Shown here in pieces: positions 1-11,118 of a stretch of DNA of 64,000 nt. A program made the translations under genes and the position numbers. Under the pieces are notes generated by a model, which had not been told where the DNA came from, ran no database searches, and saw only the letters and a program-made list of their open reading frames with translations. Source of the DNA: Hippophae tibetana (lineage: Eukaryota; Streptophyta; Magnoliopsida; Rosales; Elaeagnaceae); NCBI GenBank assembly GCA_037013495.1, contig CM072812.1:70315340-70379339 (forward strand), given 5' to 3'. The first letter of the stretch is position 1, and the number at the start of each line of letters is the position of its first letter.

Positions 1-1400
1 AAATAAATAACAATATTTAATTATATCATATTTGGAAACTAAGAAGATATATGAGAAAATATCTAACAATATTTAATCCCTCAATTTTCTAAACATGTGA
101 ATCACTAAAATCCTCACGATGTAATTATTAATTAATTATATTATCAATTGAATCTAACTTAGCATGTATAACTCTCTCAAGTAAACTATACATCATATAT
201 TAATTAATTTAATCACATTCTTATGCCAATTAAATTTCATACTAGTCATTAATTTCATCAATTATGGATCACATGCATAAGAATCATACATATCTTCCTA
301 AAAACTATGCATGTTATTTAATCAAGACAAACAATTAAATAATTCTCTTAAATCTATTTAATTACCTCTATAGATAAATTGTTGGCTAAACAACTAATAA
401 CATAAAAATTAAATTAAATAATATAACTAAATTTAAATCATAATTGGGATAAAATATTAGATTATCATATGGTGAAAATTGGGTTCATAGAACCCCTAGA
501 TTAATAAATTAATCAGATATAATTTTGTTCATAAAGCTCATATTGTTTTTATAAGGAAACACATAAAAATTGATAAATAAAGAAGTAGATGAATAAATAC
601 AATCAATCTCTTATATTGTAGTAATAATCTCCCCTTGAATTTCCACCAAAATTGTTTCTCCTTTTAAATTTTTCTGTAATTTTCTCTAATCTTAACTCCA
701 AAAACTGATCAAAATTATGCGAATGATGACTCATTAGGGTTTATGGGGTGATTAGTGGGTTACTAACTTAGGTGGAATCTAGACTGTCAGATCAACTTCA
801 TATTAGAGAGTGACACATGGTAAGGGAGACCGGTTTGGGTTAAAGATTGTCGAGTTAGTTCTAGTTGGCACACATGATTCACGAAAATAGTGGGTGTGGT
901 ACACGGGTGGAACAGATGAACAAATCAGGTCAAGACGCATGGCGAACACGTGAAAATCTATGATTGGTCATCTTTATTGGCGTGGTGTCCATGTGGCTTG
1001 TCCAATCAACCCCTCTACTTGCATGGTGCCATATGGTAGCTCCTCATTTGTCTTACATTAAAAATTCATAAAAATAAAATCAATAAAAATTCCCAAAATT
1101 CCCAACAAACTACATAAATTATATTTTTACCCATTTTCACTAAAAAGTTTATATTTTAATATTTTTAACTCCAAAAATATTATTTATTGAATAAAAAAGT
1201 GCATTAATGACTCTACTTTCTTAAAGTCATCAAACCCTCAAACTTAACTCATTGTTTGTCCTTAAGTAAAGCCAAGTCTAACTAAATAAAATGATATGAG
1301 CAGTATATTCATAAATATATATCTAGTAATACATGCATATTTCTCAAAAACTATCCTTCTCAAAAGTCGTTCAATTCTATGACAAGGAGGTTCACATATT
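1..1400 (-). repeat. Athila-like gypsy LTR region, 3' LTR of copy A, cut by window edge
   Basis: The first bases match the sequence from about 5742, which is the LTR next to the primer-binding site of the same element, so this stretch is read as the left (3') LTR of a minus-strand gypsy element. It contains an AT-rich half (1-700) and a GC-richer half (about 780-1050) with ACACGTG-like words, a layout also seen in the LTR at the right edge of the window. The outer end lies outside the window and the inner end is approximate. No coding sequence is seen. Confidence 0.6.
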
Positions 1401-3245
1401 CATACATCAATGTTCCATCAATACAAGAATATGCAAGATTTTTGAAAAATTAATTCTTGTGTGTACGTTGCACATGATATGATCCAATGCACTCATGAAA
1501 CATCCTATATGAGCATGATAACCAACTCAATCTTAGAACAAGTCTCATAAGTCTATTTTTCACATCCCTCTCCACTACTTTAAATATGCACTTAGCTAAA
1601 GATCAATAAGGATTTTACATGCTTGTAATGTAAAGCTTAGGTAGGGGTCGATAAATGAAGACATTTAGGATCTTTGTACACCTTAACTTTCTTTTTATTC
1701 ATTATGCACTTTTTAACTGCAATTAAGCTTTTACCTGATATTTCAATGCATCCTCTCTTGTCATTCTTTTCATATTCTTTTATTCCATATGCTTTTTTTT
1801 AATTCCTAACTTCACAACACCCCTAAACTTATTTTCATTTCTATTTTATTTTTCTTTAGAGAATAATTATGTTGTGAGTTTTGCTTCTTCTTTTTTCATA
1901 TGGTGTATTACATTTCAGCTCACTTTATAGCATAACACATGATTGCATTTTTTCTTTTCAATCAAGCTAAAGGTGCAAGGGTAAAATTAATATTTATTGG
2001 TCAGGCATAAAATGTGGCTTAAAGATATGAACGGTTTTTTGTTAGGCTCAAATGAGTGACTACATACATTAACAATGGTTAGCTTAAAAGGATTAATCGA
2101 TCCAAATAAGGCTTAAATCATTTCTCTTGCTAAGTAATATTCAAACAATTTTCTCAAGAATGATCAAATAGATTCTAAAACCTGGTAGATCTCATCAACT
2201 CACATAACTCACTGATATTTTTGTCTCAATAAGAACACCAAAATCAATCATGAACATATGTATAAAAATTTGAATCAATCTAATCAAAACTAGCAAACAT
2301 CACATGACTAATGTAAGTATCTTAACATATATGTTACATTTTTTATCCTAGTTGTGACAATCAATTTTTATCATTGAGTTCATATGTTTCATATCAAGCT
2401 TGCATGCATTTAGTTTCCATATATTTATCAATTTCTACCCAAATTATGATTAAAAACATCCTAAAATATAAAAATATTCCCAAAAAATTTAAAATTCATA
2501 GTAAATATACTAAAGTAGAGAATGAAGTTCCCTCCCAAAAACTTAAATTGCACATTATCTCTAATATGCACATATAAATATGAAAAACTAAAAGGAAAGA
2601 AAACTCATTTATCCTTGACACACCACATCTCTCACTGAAATGATCAATTTTGTTGCGCAATTTATCTCCACATTTATTCACCTACAAAAAAAACAATGAA
2701 AATATAAGTAAATTAATGATGGGTTACCTCGCAACCAGCATCATGTTTAACGTCTTTGACTAGATGGTCATATCGAGTTCAAAGGTACATCCCTATGTGT
2801 TAATATACTCTAGAGTTTTCCCAAAAATAGTTTGATTCTTGATTTTTTCAATGATACTTTATGCTCTGGTTCATAAACACAGTACTTAATTCTCTTCTCA
2901 TGCCATTTTTTTTATTTTTGAACTTTTTGACATTCTTATAATCACTCTATTGTGACTCATCCAATTTATGTATTTCCAACATCTTTTTCACTTTCATACT
3001 TGATTAGGGATAGTAGGGTAAAAGTGTGAGGTCTAAACTTATTTTCCTTTCAATGGATGGTTTGATTTTAGAACCTATCTCAAAAAAATTATAATAGCCT
3101 TTGATACACACATGAGAGGCACGTTCTCCAAAAAGTTCACACAGTCTATAATTTCAACCTTTGATTCCATACTTTCAAAGTTAAAACAAGTTGAGTTGTT
3201 TTTTGCTAATTTTATATCCTTTTTCATAGATCATGTGTTAAATTC
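1401..3245 (-). mobile_element. Non-coding 3' internal region of gypsy copy A
   Basis: This segment lies between the protease remnant and the 3' LTR. On the minus strand, about 2716-2765 carries the words GACGTTAAAC and GGTTGCGAGGTAACCC, which resemble the conserved sequence that follows the end of pol in Athila-type elements. Only about 480 bases separate it from the protease, so reverse transcriptase, RNase H and integrase are absent. The whole stretch is repeated, with about 20% divergence by eye, at 5811-7500. Small open frames here are chance. Confidence 0.6.
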
Positions 3246-3870
3246 TTAAGTATGGGCAACATTTATTCTAAAGCATTCATTAGCATTATCAATATCAAGG
3301 GATTCATATGGTTTAAAAACTTTAAACATTACTTGTTCATTTTGCACTCTCATTGTAAGTTCACCTTTTTGTACATCAATGAGTGCTCTTTTGGTTGCTA
3401 AGAATGGACAACAAAGTATGATAGGAATGTTAGGGTCCTCCTTCATTTCTTTCATAATGAATTCCATTGGAAATATGAACCTATCTACTTTTACTAGCAC
3501 ATCTTCTACAATACCTTGAGGTTTATTAATCAATCTATCTTCCATTTGTAATGTTATTGAAGTGGGTTTGCCTTTACCAACCCCTAATCTTTGAAAGATC
3601 AATAATGGCATGAGGTTAATGCTAGAACCCAAATCACATAGTGCCTTGCCAAAATGGATGTTCTCGATAGTGCAAGGGTTGTCAAAACTATCAGGATCTT
3701 TTAGTTTTTATGGTAGTTTTCTGTCAAGGATGGCATTACAACCTTCAATCAAGGTTATTATTTCATTCTCTCCAAGACTCATTTTCTTTGACAGTATATC
3801 CTTCATGAATTTGTCATAAGATGACATTTTTTCAAGTGCCTCTATAAATGGTATGTTTATGTGTAGCTTC
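3246..3870 (-). pseudogene. Retropepsin-like protease remnant, Athila-type gypsy copy A
   Basis: The minus-strand frame contains the Athila/gypsy aspartic protease signature DLGSSINLMP, followed by LQMEDRLINKPQGIVEDVLV, IPIILCCPFLATKRALIDVQ and a VTF-like strand. The upstream part of the domain (LSKKMSLGENE, EGCNAILDRKLP) is readable in the frame covering about 3720-3850 but is broken by a stop and frame changes. The protein would cleave the Gag-Pol polyprotein. It lies directly downstream of the gag remnant on the same strand, as expected for the family, but it is not followed by reverse transcriptase. The usual GRPFLAT motif reads CCPFLAT here. Pseudogene within a non-autonomous element. 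Confidence 0.85.
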
Positions 3871-5235
3871 TTGAAGTTTTTGAGGGAAAAGCATTAGCAG
3901 GTTTTAGAAGTTGCTCTTTTCTGGCTGAATTATTTTCTTTTCATTGCTCTTTTTATCCACTAATTCCTTCTCATCCTTACATTTTCTTCTTAGGTTTACA
4001 ATTGTGTCAGTTGGAAGGTTACCTTGAGGCCTTTGACTTATTTGAGTCTCTAAATTTTGAACTAAAGCATCTTGAGTTGACACTTTTGTATTCAATGACT
4101 GGATGAAGTCTTTCATCATCCCCATTAAAGCATTTGTATTGTTCTCAATAGGTGGATTTTGGCTTATGAGTTCTAGGGTTGTTGAAAATCAGGAGGTGGA
4201 AATGATTGACGGTAGAATTTATTAACACCCTGATTATTGTTATTCCAAGAGAAATTTCGATGTTGTCTCCATCCTAGGTTATATATATTCGAGTATGGAT
4301 TATTATTTCGATTTGCATTACCCATATAGAATACTAATTCAAGGTTATCTGGACAATTATCAAACAAATAAGCACCTCTACCAAACACATAAGACACCCT
4401 TAAATCTTGGACCTAGTTCATACTCCCTAGTGAGTTTTAAGCCTTTAAAATATTAACCAAAGATGACACTTGAGTTGTACATGATGTGATATCATTTACC
4501 TCATGCACTCCGGATACTCTTCTTATGGCTTTCATTCTATTTATTGGCCATTGATAATTATTGCTAGCCATTTTCTCAAGTAAATCATAAGCTTAATTGT
4601 AAGATTTGGCTAACAAAGCTCCATTAGCATATGCATCAACAATAGTTCTTGTTTGAGCATTGAGACCATTGTAAAAAGTCTCCATTTGAATCCAAGAAGG
4701 AATACCATGATGAGGATACTTTCTTAACAATTCCTTGAACATTTTCTATGCTTTATATAAAGATTCTCATTCATATTGTTAATAGGAGGTAATGGCATTC
4801 CTAAGCTTGACATTCTTTGTTAGTGAGAAGTATTTCATTAAGAATTTTACCGCCAAATCATTCCAAGTTGTAATGGAATTAGGTGGCAAAGAGTTTATCC
4901 AAGCTCAAGCATGGTCTCGCAAAGCGTAAGGGAACAATCTAAGTGTGAATGCCTCTTCGGTCACACCACTAAATTTGAATGAATCTCCAACTTCAATAAA
5001 AAATCTGAGATATAGATTAGAATCCTTTGTTGTTAATCTCCTAAATTGTCCAACTATTTGTAGCATTTGAAACATCATTGACTTTAGTTCGAATTTATTT
5101 GCTTGAATTTTTGGTTTTGTAATACTTGGATTCAGCCCTTCCAACATAGGTATTGCATATTCATTCATAGCTCTATCCTTATAATTCATTAAAAGTATAT
5201 GATTGTTTAAATTTAGCTCATTATTGTTCATTTAT
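3871..5235 (-). pseudogene. Gag remnant, Athila-type gypsy copy A
   Basis: Broken minus-strand frames encode capsid-type segments. From the start, 5231-4905 reads MLEGLNPSI, FELKSMMFQMLQIVGQF, FIEVGDSFKFSGVTEEAF and LRLFPYALRDHA, matching plant Retrotrans_gag proteins. Around 4500-4560 NNYQWPINRMKAIRRVSGVHE is readable. 4397-4173 reads AYLFDNCPDN followed by NPYSNIYNLGWRQHRNFSWN, the low-complexity tail after the Athila zinc knuckle; the first knuckle cysteine is lost. 4125-3904 contains a coiled-coil-like stretch (LNTKVSTQDALVQNLETQIS). Gag would form the particle that packages element RNA. Stops and frameshifts at several points make it non-functional. Confidence 0.85.
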
Positions 5236-5532
5236 AATGGATTAGCTATTTCTTCCACTTATGTGACAACTTGTTGTTTCTTTACTAACCTTAAAGTATA
5301 CTTAATTTCGAGATTTAAAGGCAACATTTTTGCCTCACGAACTCTGCTTATGTAATAGACTCAAATATGTTTCTACAAGTACTAAAAGAGATGTTTAAAT
5401 TAAAACTAATAAAATTAAAAAAATAAATAAATAAATAAGTTAGTAAAAAAATAAGTAAATTAAAATTAAAATTCAAGTAAAGAAAAATAACTAAAATAAA
5501 AAATAAAAAAATTAATTTATAATATTTATAAT

Positions 5533-5549
5533 CTTCGGCAACGATGCCA
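5533..5549 (-). promoter_or_regulatory. Primer-binding site of gypsy copy A (tRNA-Asp type)
   Basis: The minus strand reads TGGCATCGTTGCCGA, one to two changes from the TGGCGCCGTTGCCGG site complementary to the 3' end of plant tRNA-Asp that Athila and Tat elements use. It sits between the gag start side (5235) and the LTR end. Confidence 0.75.
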
Positions 5550-5552
5550 AAA

Positions 5553-5810
5553 CCTTGATCGGCCAGAAAATAAGTGTGTGCAATGAATATGTAAGTATAC
5601 GTATCGTAACAAGTAATATAATGATAAGAAAATATCGTTCCCACAGAGATTATGTTAGTAAAAATTAATTTTTTTAAAACAAAAAAATTAAAATCTATAT
5701 TTTTTGGTGCTTTTATATTTTAAGAAAGAAAAATTAAAAGAACTAAAAATAAATAAAAATATTTAATTAAATCAGATTTGGAAACAATATGAGAATGCTA
5801 ATTTATTAAT
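5553..5810 (-). repeat. Damaged LTR shared by gypsy copies A and B
   Basis: On the minus strand this ends with a CTGTGGGAACGATATTTTC-like segment, a run of ATTACTTG words and CGTATACTTAC, the usual 3' end of Athila/Tat LTRs just before the primer-binding site. From about 5742 it matches window position 1 onward, but after about 5800 it jumps to the equivalent of about position 1411. Roughly 1.3 kb of LTR is therefore missing here compared with the left LTR. Confidence 0.65.
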
Positions 5811-7525
5811 CAATATTCCATCAATACATGAATATGCAAGGTTTTTTACAAATTGAGTCGTGTGTGTGTTGCACACGATATCATCCAATGCACTCATGAA
5901 ATCAACCTATATGAGCATTCTAATCAACTAAATCTTAGAATGAGTCTCATAAGTCTATTTTTCACATCCCTCTCCTCTAATATAAATATGAACTTAGCCA
6001 AAAATCAATAAGAATTTTACATGCATGTAAAATGAACTTAGCATTTTTTTTTATTCATCATGCTTTTTTTAACTACATTTGAGCTTTTACTTGATACTTT
6101 AATGCACCTTCTCTTATCATTATTTCCATATTCTTTTATTCCCTATATTTTTCTTTTTCTTTTTTTATAACTTCACAACACACACAAACTTATTTTCAAT
6201 TTTATTTTTCTTAAGAGGGATAATTGTGTTATGAGTTTTTCCTTTTTTTCTTTTTTTACTTTATATGGTGTATTACATTTCACCTTACTCTATAGAATTA
6301 CACATGATTGCATTTCTTTTATTTTCATGCTAATTGAAGGTACAGGGGTAATAGCAATAATGCTTATTGGTAAGGCATAAAATTTTGATTAAATATATGA
6401 AAAGTTCTTAATTGGGCTCAAATGGGTGAGTAAAGATATTAAAAATGGTTAGTTTATAAGGCTCAATTGATCCAAATAAGGCCTAAATCATCTTTCTTGC
6501 TAAATACTATTTAGAATTTCACATTAAGATATGATCAAATAGATTCTAAAACATGGTAAATCTCATCAACTTGCATAACTGAGTATAAATTTTCTCTAAC
6601 TAGGAGCACCAAAATCAATAATGAAAATGTGCATAAAAATTTGAATCAATCCAATCAAAACTAGGAAACATATCACATAGTTAATGTAAGTACCTTAACA
6701 AGCATGTTACATTCTTATCCTATTCATGAGAACTAGTTTTATCATTGAGTTCATATGTTTCATATTAAGATGCATGCATTTAGTTTCCATATATTTATCA
6801 ATTTCTACCCAAAGCATGGTTAAAAACATTTTAAAAATAATAATAAAAAATTCCTAAAAATTAAAAATGTCTACTAAACACTAAAGTAGAGAATAAAGTT
6901 ACTTCCTCTAAACTTAAATTGCATATTGTTTCTTATGTACACATATAAATATGAAAAAGGTAAAAGAAAAGAAAACTACCTTAGTCGTGGCACACCACAT
7001 CTGTCATTGAAACTGTTCAATCTTATTGATCGATTTCTCTCCATATTTATTCACCTACAAAAAAAAACAATAAAAATATATGTAAAATAAAATTGGGTTG
7101 CCTTCTAACCAGCGTCACGTTTAACATCCTAGACTAGAAAGGCATATCAAGTCCTAATGTATATCCCTCTATGTTCATTTACTTTTGAGTTTGTCTAGAA
7201 ACAATTTGAGTCTTGATTTGTTCAATAATACTTTATATTTTGCTTTAAAAATACAATTCTCAATTTTCTTATCATGCTATATTTTTGTTTTCTTTGTGTA
7301 CTTTTTGGCAGTCTTATAAGCACTACACCATAGCTCGTCTAATTTATATATTTCTAACATCATTTTCACCTCTCTATTGGACTCTTATACTTACCCACTT
7401 GATTGGGGATGGTAGGGAAAAGGTGTGGAGTCTAGCCTTGATGGCACTTTAGATAGTTTTAGCTTAGATCATATCTCAAAAATCCCCAAAACCTCATTAG
7501 GTATACACATAGGAGGTGTAGCCTT
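5811..7525 (-). mobile_element. Non-coding 3' internal region of gypsy copy B
   Basis: Collinear with 1411-3245 over its length, including the paired words CATCAATACA(T/A)GAATATGCAAG, CCAATGCACTCATGAAA and, on the minus strand at about 7090-7135, GACTTAAAC-like plus GGTTGCC. Like copy A it passes straight from the protease remnant to this region without pol. No independent gene is seen. Confidence 0.6.
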
Positions 7526-8290
7526 CTAGTTCACACAATCAACAATATTAATTATAGATTCCATACTTTCAAATTTAAAATTGATTGAGTCGTGTCTTGG
7601 TAAGTTTACATTGTACACAGCATCATGTGTAATATTTTTAAGTGTGGACAACTCAATAGATACTTTTAAGTTATCATCTATCTTAAACCATTCATTAGCA
7701 TTATCAATATCAAGGGGTTTAGATGATTTAAAAAATTTAAATGTCACTTGTAAATCTTGCACTATCATTGTAAATTCACCATTTTGTACATCAATGAGTG
7801 GTCTTTCAGTTGCTAAGAATGGATGACCAAGTATGATAGGAATGTTATGGTTCTCTTCCATGTCTAGTACAATGAAATCCACCAAAAAATGAACTTATTT
7901 AATTTACTAGCACATTTTCTACCCTACCTCGGAACCGCTTAATTGATCTATTTTCCATTTGTAATGTTATTAAAGTGGGTTTGGCTTTACCAACCCCCAA
8001 TATCTTAAAGACCTATAATGGAATAAGGTTAATGCTCGAACCTAAATCACATAACGCTTTCTCAAAATGGATATTCCCAATTGTGCAAGGAATTTCAAAG
8101 ATACCTAGGTCATTCAGTTTTTTAGGTAGTTTTCTAGCAAGGATGGCACTACAACCTTCGGTCAAGGTTATTATTTCATTATCCCCAAGCCTTATTTTCT
8201 TAGGCAAGATATCCTTCAAAAATTTGGCATAAGAAGGCATCTATTCAAATGCATTTGCAAATGACATATTTATACATAACTTACCTCAAA
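7526..8290 (-). pseudogene. Retropepsin-like protease remnant, Athila-type gypsy copy B
   Basis: Two minus-strand frames cover the same domain as copy A. 8240-8013 reads MPSYAKFLKDILPKK, EGCSAILARKLPKKL and ALCDLGSSINLIPL, with the catalytic aspartate of the DLG motif. 7885-7526 reads MVDFIVLDMEENHNIPIILG, GHPFLATERPLIDVQ and a longer C-terminal tail ending MESIINIVDCVN. A frame change or stop between about 7890 and 8010 separates the halves. Homology with copy A stops at about 8285, so gag is absent. Pseudogene; same family and strand as copy A. Confidence 0.82.
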
Positions 8291-8534
8291 TACTACAATC
8301 TACATTAAGTTTAAAAAGGTCTTAATGATATAGAGAACTGAGCTCTAATGGATTTATTTTGATGTACACACAGTACCTATAATGTACCAATTAGGAAACC
8401 TGTAATTGTAAAAAAATTCTTGCATAACAAACTACCCACCTCAATGGAGAACCTGTAATGTACCAGATGAAAAAATATAAATGGTCTATTTCCATAAGAT
8501 CAATCATCATACACCTAAAACTCTTGACTTATAG
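8291..8534. other. Unassigned spacer between gypsy copy B and copia LTR
   Basis: No coding potential. The words CCTATAATGTACCA, ACCTGTAATTGT and ACCTGTAATGTACCAG recur, so it may be part of the copia LTR or of an older repeat. I cannot assign it. Confidence 0.35.
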
Positions 8535-9540
8535 TGAGTCGATTAAGCAAAGTAGTAGATCAATCGAGGATCAATTTTGTATGATCTATGTGCTCTTCGA
8601 TTGATTTTTAATTGGAGTAGATTGGTCAAAGTTAGGTTCAATCGATTGAAAGGCCAAATGGATCGAGGATCGATCATATTTGATCTACCTACTCTTAGGT
8701 TTTTATTAATTGTTATTGAATCAATCAAAAAGGGTTTCAGTCGATTGACCTTCTTGGTTTAATTAACCAAGCCTGGTTTGGATCGATTGAGTGCGTAAGT
8801 TTTCAACATAAAACTTTTTTATTTACTTGAGACAAACTTGTAGATGGCTATATTACCCCTATTTAAAACTACTCTAGCAAATATTTTATGGGCAAAAATA
8901 TCACTACCTTATGACCTAACATTAAGGTTTCATTCCCTTATTTAAACAACCTAACTATATTGTTTTAAATGAAACACACACATTCTGTTCATTTTATTAT
9001 TTTTTGCTTTCTCTTTCAAAAAGTTTTATATAAACTAGATTATATTTCTTTAGGCTTATTCTTGATTTAATCTATCAAATATTGTGTGGTATTGTTTAAT
9101 TGATTCATAAGCCTATTTGTTTTAATGATACTGTTCTTTTAACTTTTATTCTAGGATTTACTAATTGATTTAATTTATCTGATTTATAACTTGAATCTTT
9201 TATCCAATGTTTTTCATTGTTGAATATACTCTAGGACACATTTTGAACTTATACTATTTTTGCTAACTTTTCAGGTGCTAGTTAAATGGGTTCGATTTCT
9301 TGTATGACTTGAGAGATCGAAACGTTGGTCTAAATTCGTACACCTATCTTGTGAGGACTATGAAAGAAGCAATGACTTATAAGTAGATTACATTAAAGGC
9401 TTTATTTTTAAAGGGTAGTTTAAGACCTAACTTTGTAATTGAACATTGATTTCAATAGTGAATAATTAGTTGGTCTAGTGGACAAGTGGTTTTACATATT
9501 CACCCTTCAGGTTAATTAGATCCATAACTTTAAACTTTCA
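8535..9540 (+). repeat. 5' LTR of Sirevirus-like copia element (approximate start)
   Basis: Collinear with 15063-16183: both share a block rich in GATCGATTGA-type words, then TTAGGTTTTTATTAAT, a TATTTAAACAAC promoter-like tract, GAGAGATCGAAACGTTGG and the terminal CAGGTTAATTAGATCCATAA. It ends at CTTTCA directly before a tRNA-Met-like primer-binding site. It lacks about 180 bases present before the end of the 3' copy. The left boundary is uncertain. Confidence 0.7.
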
Positions 9541-9556
9541 ATTGATATTAGAGAAT
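9541..9556 (+). promoter_or_regulatory. Primer-binding site of Sirevirus-like copia (tRNA-Met type)
   Basis: ATTGATATTAGAGAAT follows the LTR end and is close to the ATTGGTATCAGAGC site of plant copia elements; two positions have changed by G to A or C to T. Confidence 0.7.
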
Positions 9557-11118
9557 GTCACTTGATATATTTAATATTTCCTATGACTTTGTTATGGATC
9601 ATTTGAGATATGGTTCTTCTACCACATATGTACCTTTCTTTTATGGGTCTAATTACCCATAATAGAAGGCTCGTAAGAGAGCCTTTTATGTTATCTAAAT
9701 GAGTGTTTATGGAATTCTATTATTTATGGTTGGAAACCACCTATGGCTACCAAAGATAATGTAGTCACACTTAAGCATAGGAATGAATGGACCATGGAAG
9801 ATAAAACTGGTAGTAACTAAATCAAAAGGGTGTTAATGTCACCTTTAGTGATTTATCATCTGATGAGTTCCATCATATTTCTAATGTAAAACTACTAAGC
9901 TTGCTTGGGATACTCTAGAGGTTTCCCATGAGGACACTACCCAAGTTAAATAAACTAAACTTTTCATGCTTTGTACTGAGATTGAAAACCCTGTGATGGA
10001 AGAAGATAAGACCTTTTCTAAATTTTATGTTACCTTGTGTGATATTATTAATACCTTTACAAATCTTAGAGATAAATTTGATAAATTTAAGTTAGTTCGG
10101 AAGATGCTCTACTCACTACCAGATCGCTTCTATACAAAGGTCACTTACATTGATGAAAGCAAAGATGTAGACACTATTAAACTGGAGGAAATTGTTGCAC
10201 TTTTGACTTTTGAAATAAGCTTTTGATCACTTACAAAGAACAAGAGTGTCACTTTCAAAATCACCATGACTGATGAAGGTGACAATGAGAATGATAAGGA
10301 CGATGAAGAATTGATACTCATAGCCAAAAGAATCAAGAAAACCTTCAACTAGAAAAACTCACAGAGTAATGAATAATCAAGTTGAACAAAGGATCATATA
10401 TTAAGCAAACTCAAACCTATGAGTTCCAAAAGTAAGAAAACTAAACCCACTAGACCAAAATGTTTTGAATGCAATGGGCTTTCAATGTTACCCTTAGTGA
10501 CTCAGAAAGTGATAATGACAATCCTAACGGCTTAGAAAATTGTGGCACCAAATACCTAGCATTAACTGTAACTATTGATGGACAAACCAATGAGTCTAAC
10601 TTTGGTTCAGATAGTGAGGGAAGTGATTTTGAATTTTTTCTTGCTGAATTTAATGCTAATAATCTTCAAAAACTCTTTATGGACTTGGTGGGTTGTAAGA
10701 AAGAAAAAGATAGGTTGCTAGTTGAAAGAACTAGATTAAGTGATAAAGTCAAAACCCATAAATTTAATTCCCCCATCATAAAAAAGATAGGTTGCTAGTT
10801 GAAGGAACTAGATTAAGTGAGTTGTCTAAACTTGTTAAAATTTAAATTCAAGTCTTACAGATCTTAAACAAGAAAACAAGTTGTGAAGAGTTTAACAATT
10901 GGCGCTATAAAACTTAACAAAGTTTTTGAGTTATGGCAAGTCACATGGTGATATACATGGCCATGGTTATAAGGATGAGAGCTTCACACCTTTGACATCA
11001 AAAACCACATTTGTAAGGCCTTCTAACTCTATTTATACTATTATTGATTATGCATAAAGAACAATTGTACCTATAAGTGAAAATAGTGTTAAGCTTGTGT
11101 CTGTCTATCACTATTGTC
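9557..11118 (+). pseudogene. Sirevirus-like copia gag remnant, 5' part
   Basis: Frames starting near 9580 encode a copia Gag. 9966-10226 reads MKEDKTFSKF-like sequence, KLVRKMLYSLPDRF, KVTYIDESKDVD and IKLEEIVALL, a UBN2-type capsid core. From about 10450 a KCFECNG knuckle start is read, then MNVTLSDSESDND-like acidic serine-rich sequence and a segment (KEKDRLLVERTRLSDKV) predicted to be coiled coil. 10925-11118 reads SHGDIHGHGYKDES, SKTTFVRPSN and VYHYC. This order is typical of Sirevirus ORF1. Stops and frameshifts are frequent, and the zinc knuckle after ECNG is destroyed. The frame resumes at 13139 after an insertion. Confidence 0.75.
11095..11118 (+). repeat. 24-bp direct repeat, left flank of inserted LTR
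   Basis: Starts CTTGTGTCTGTC and ends TATTGT; repeated with one mismatch at 13139-13162. The two copies flank the inserted element exactly. Confidence 0.8.
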
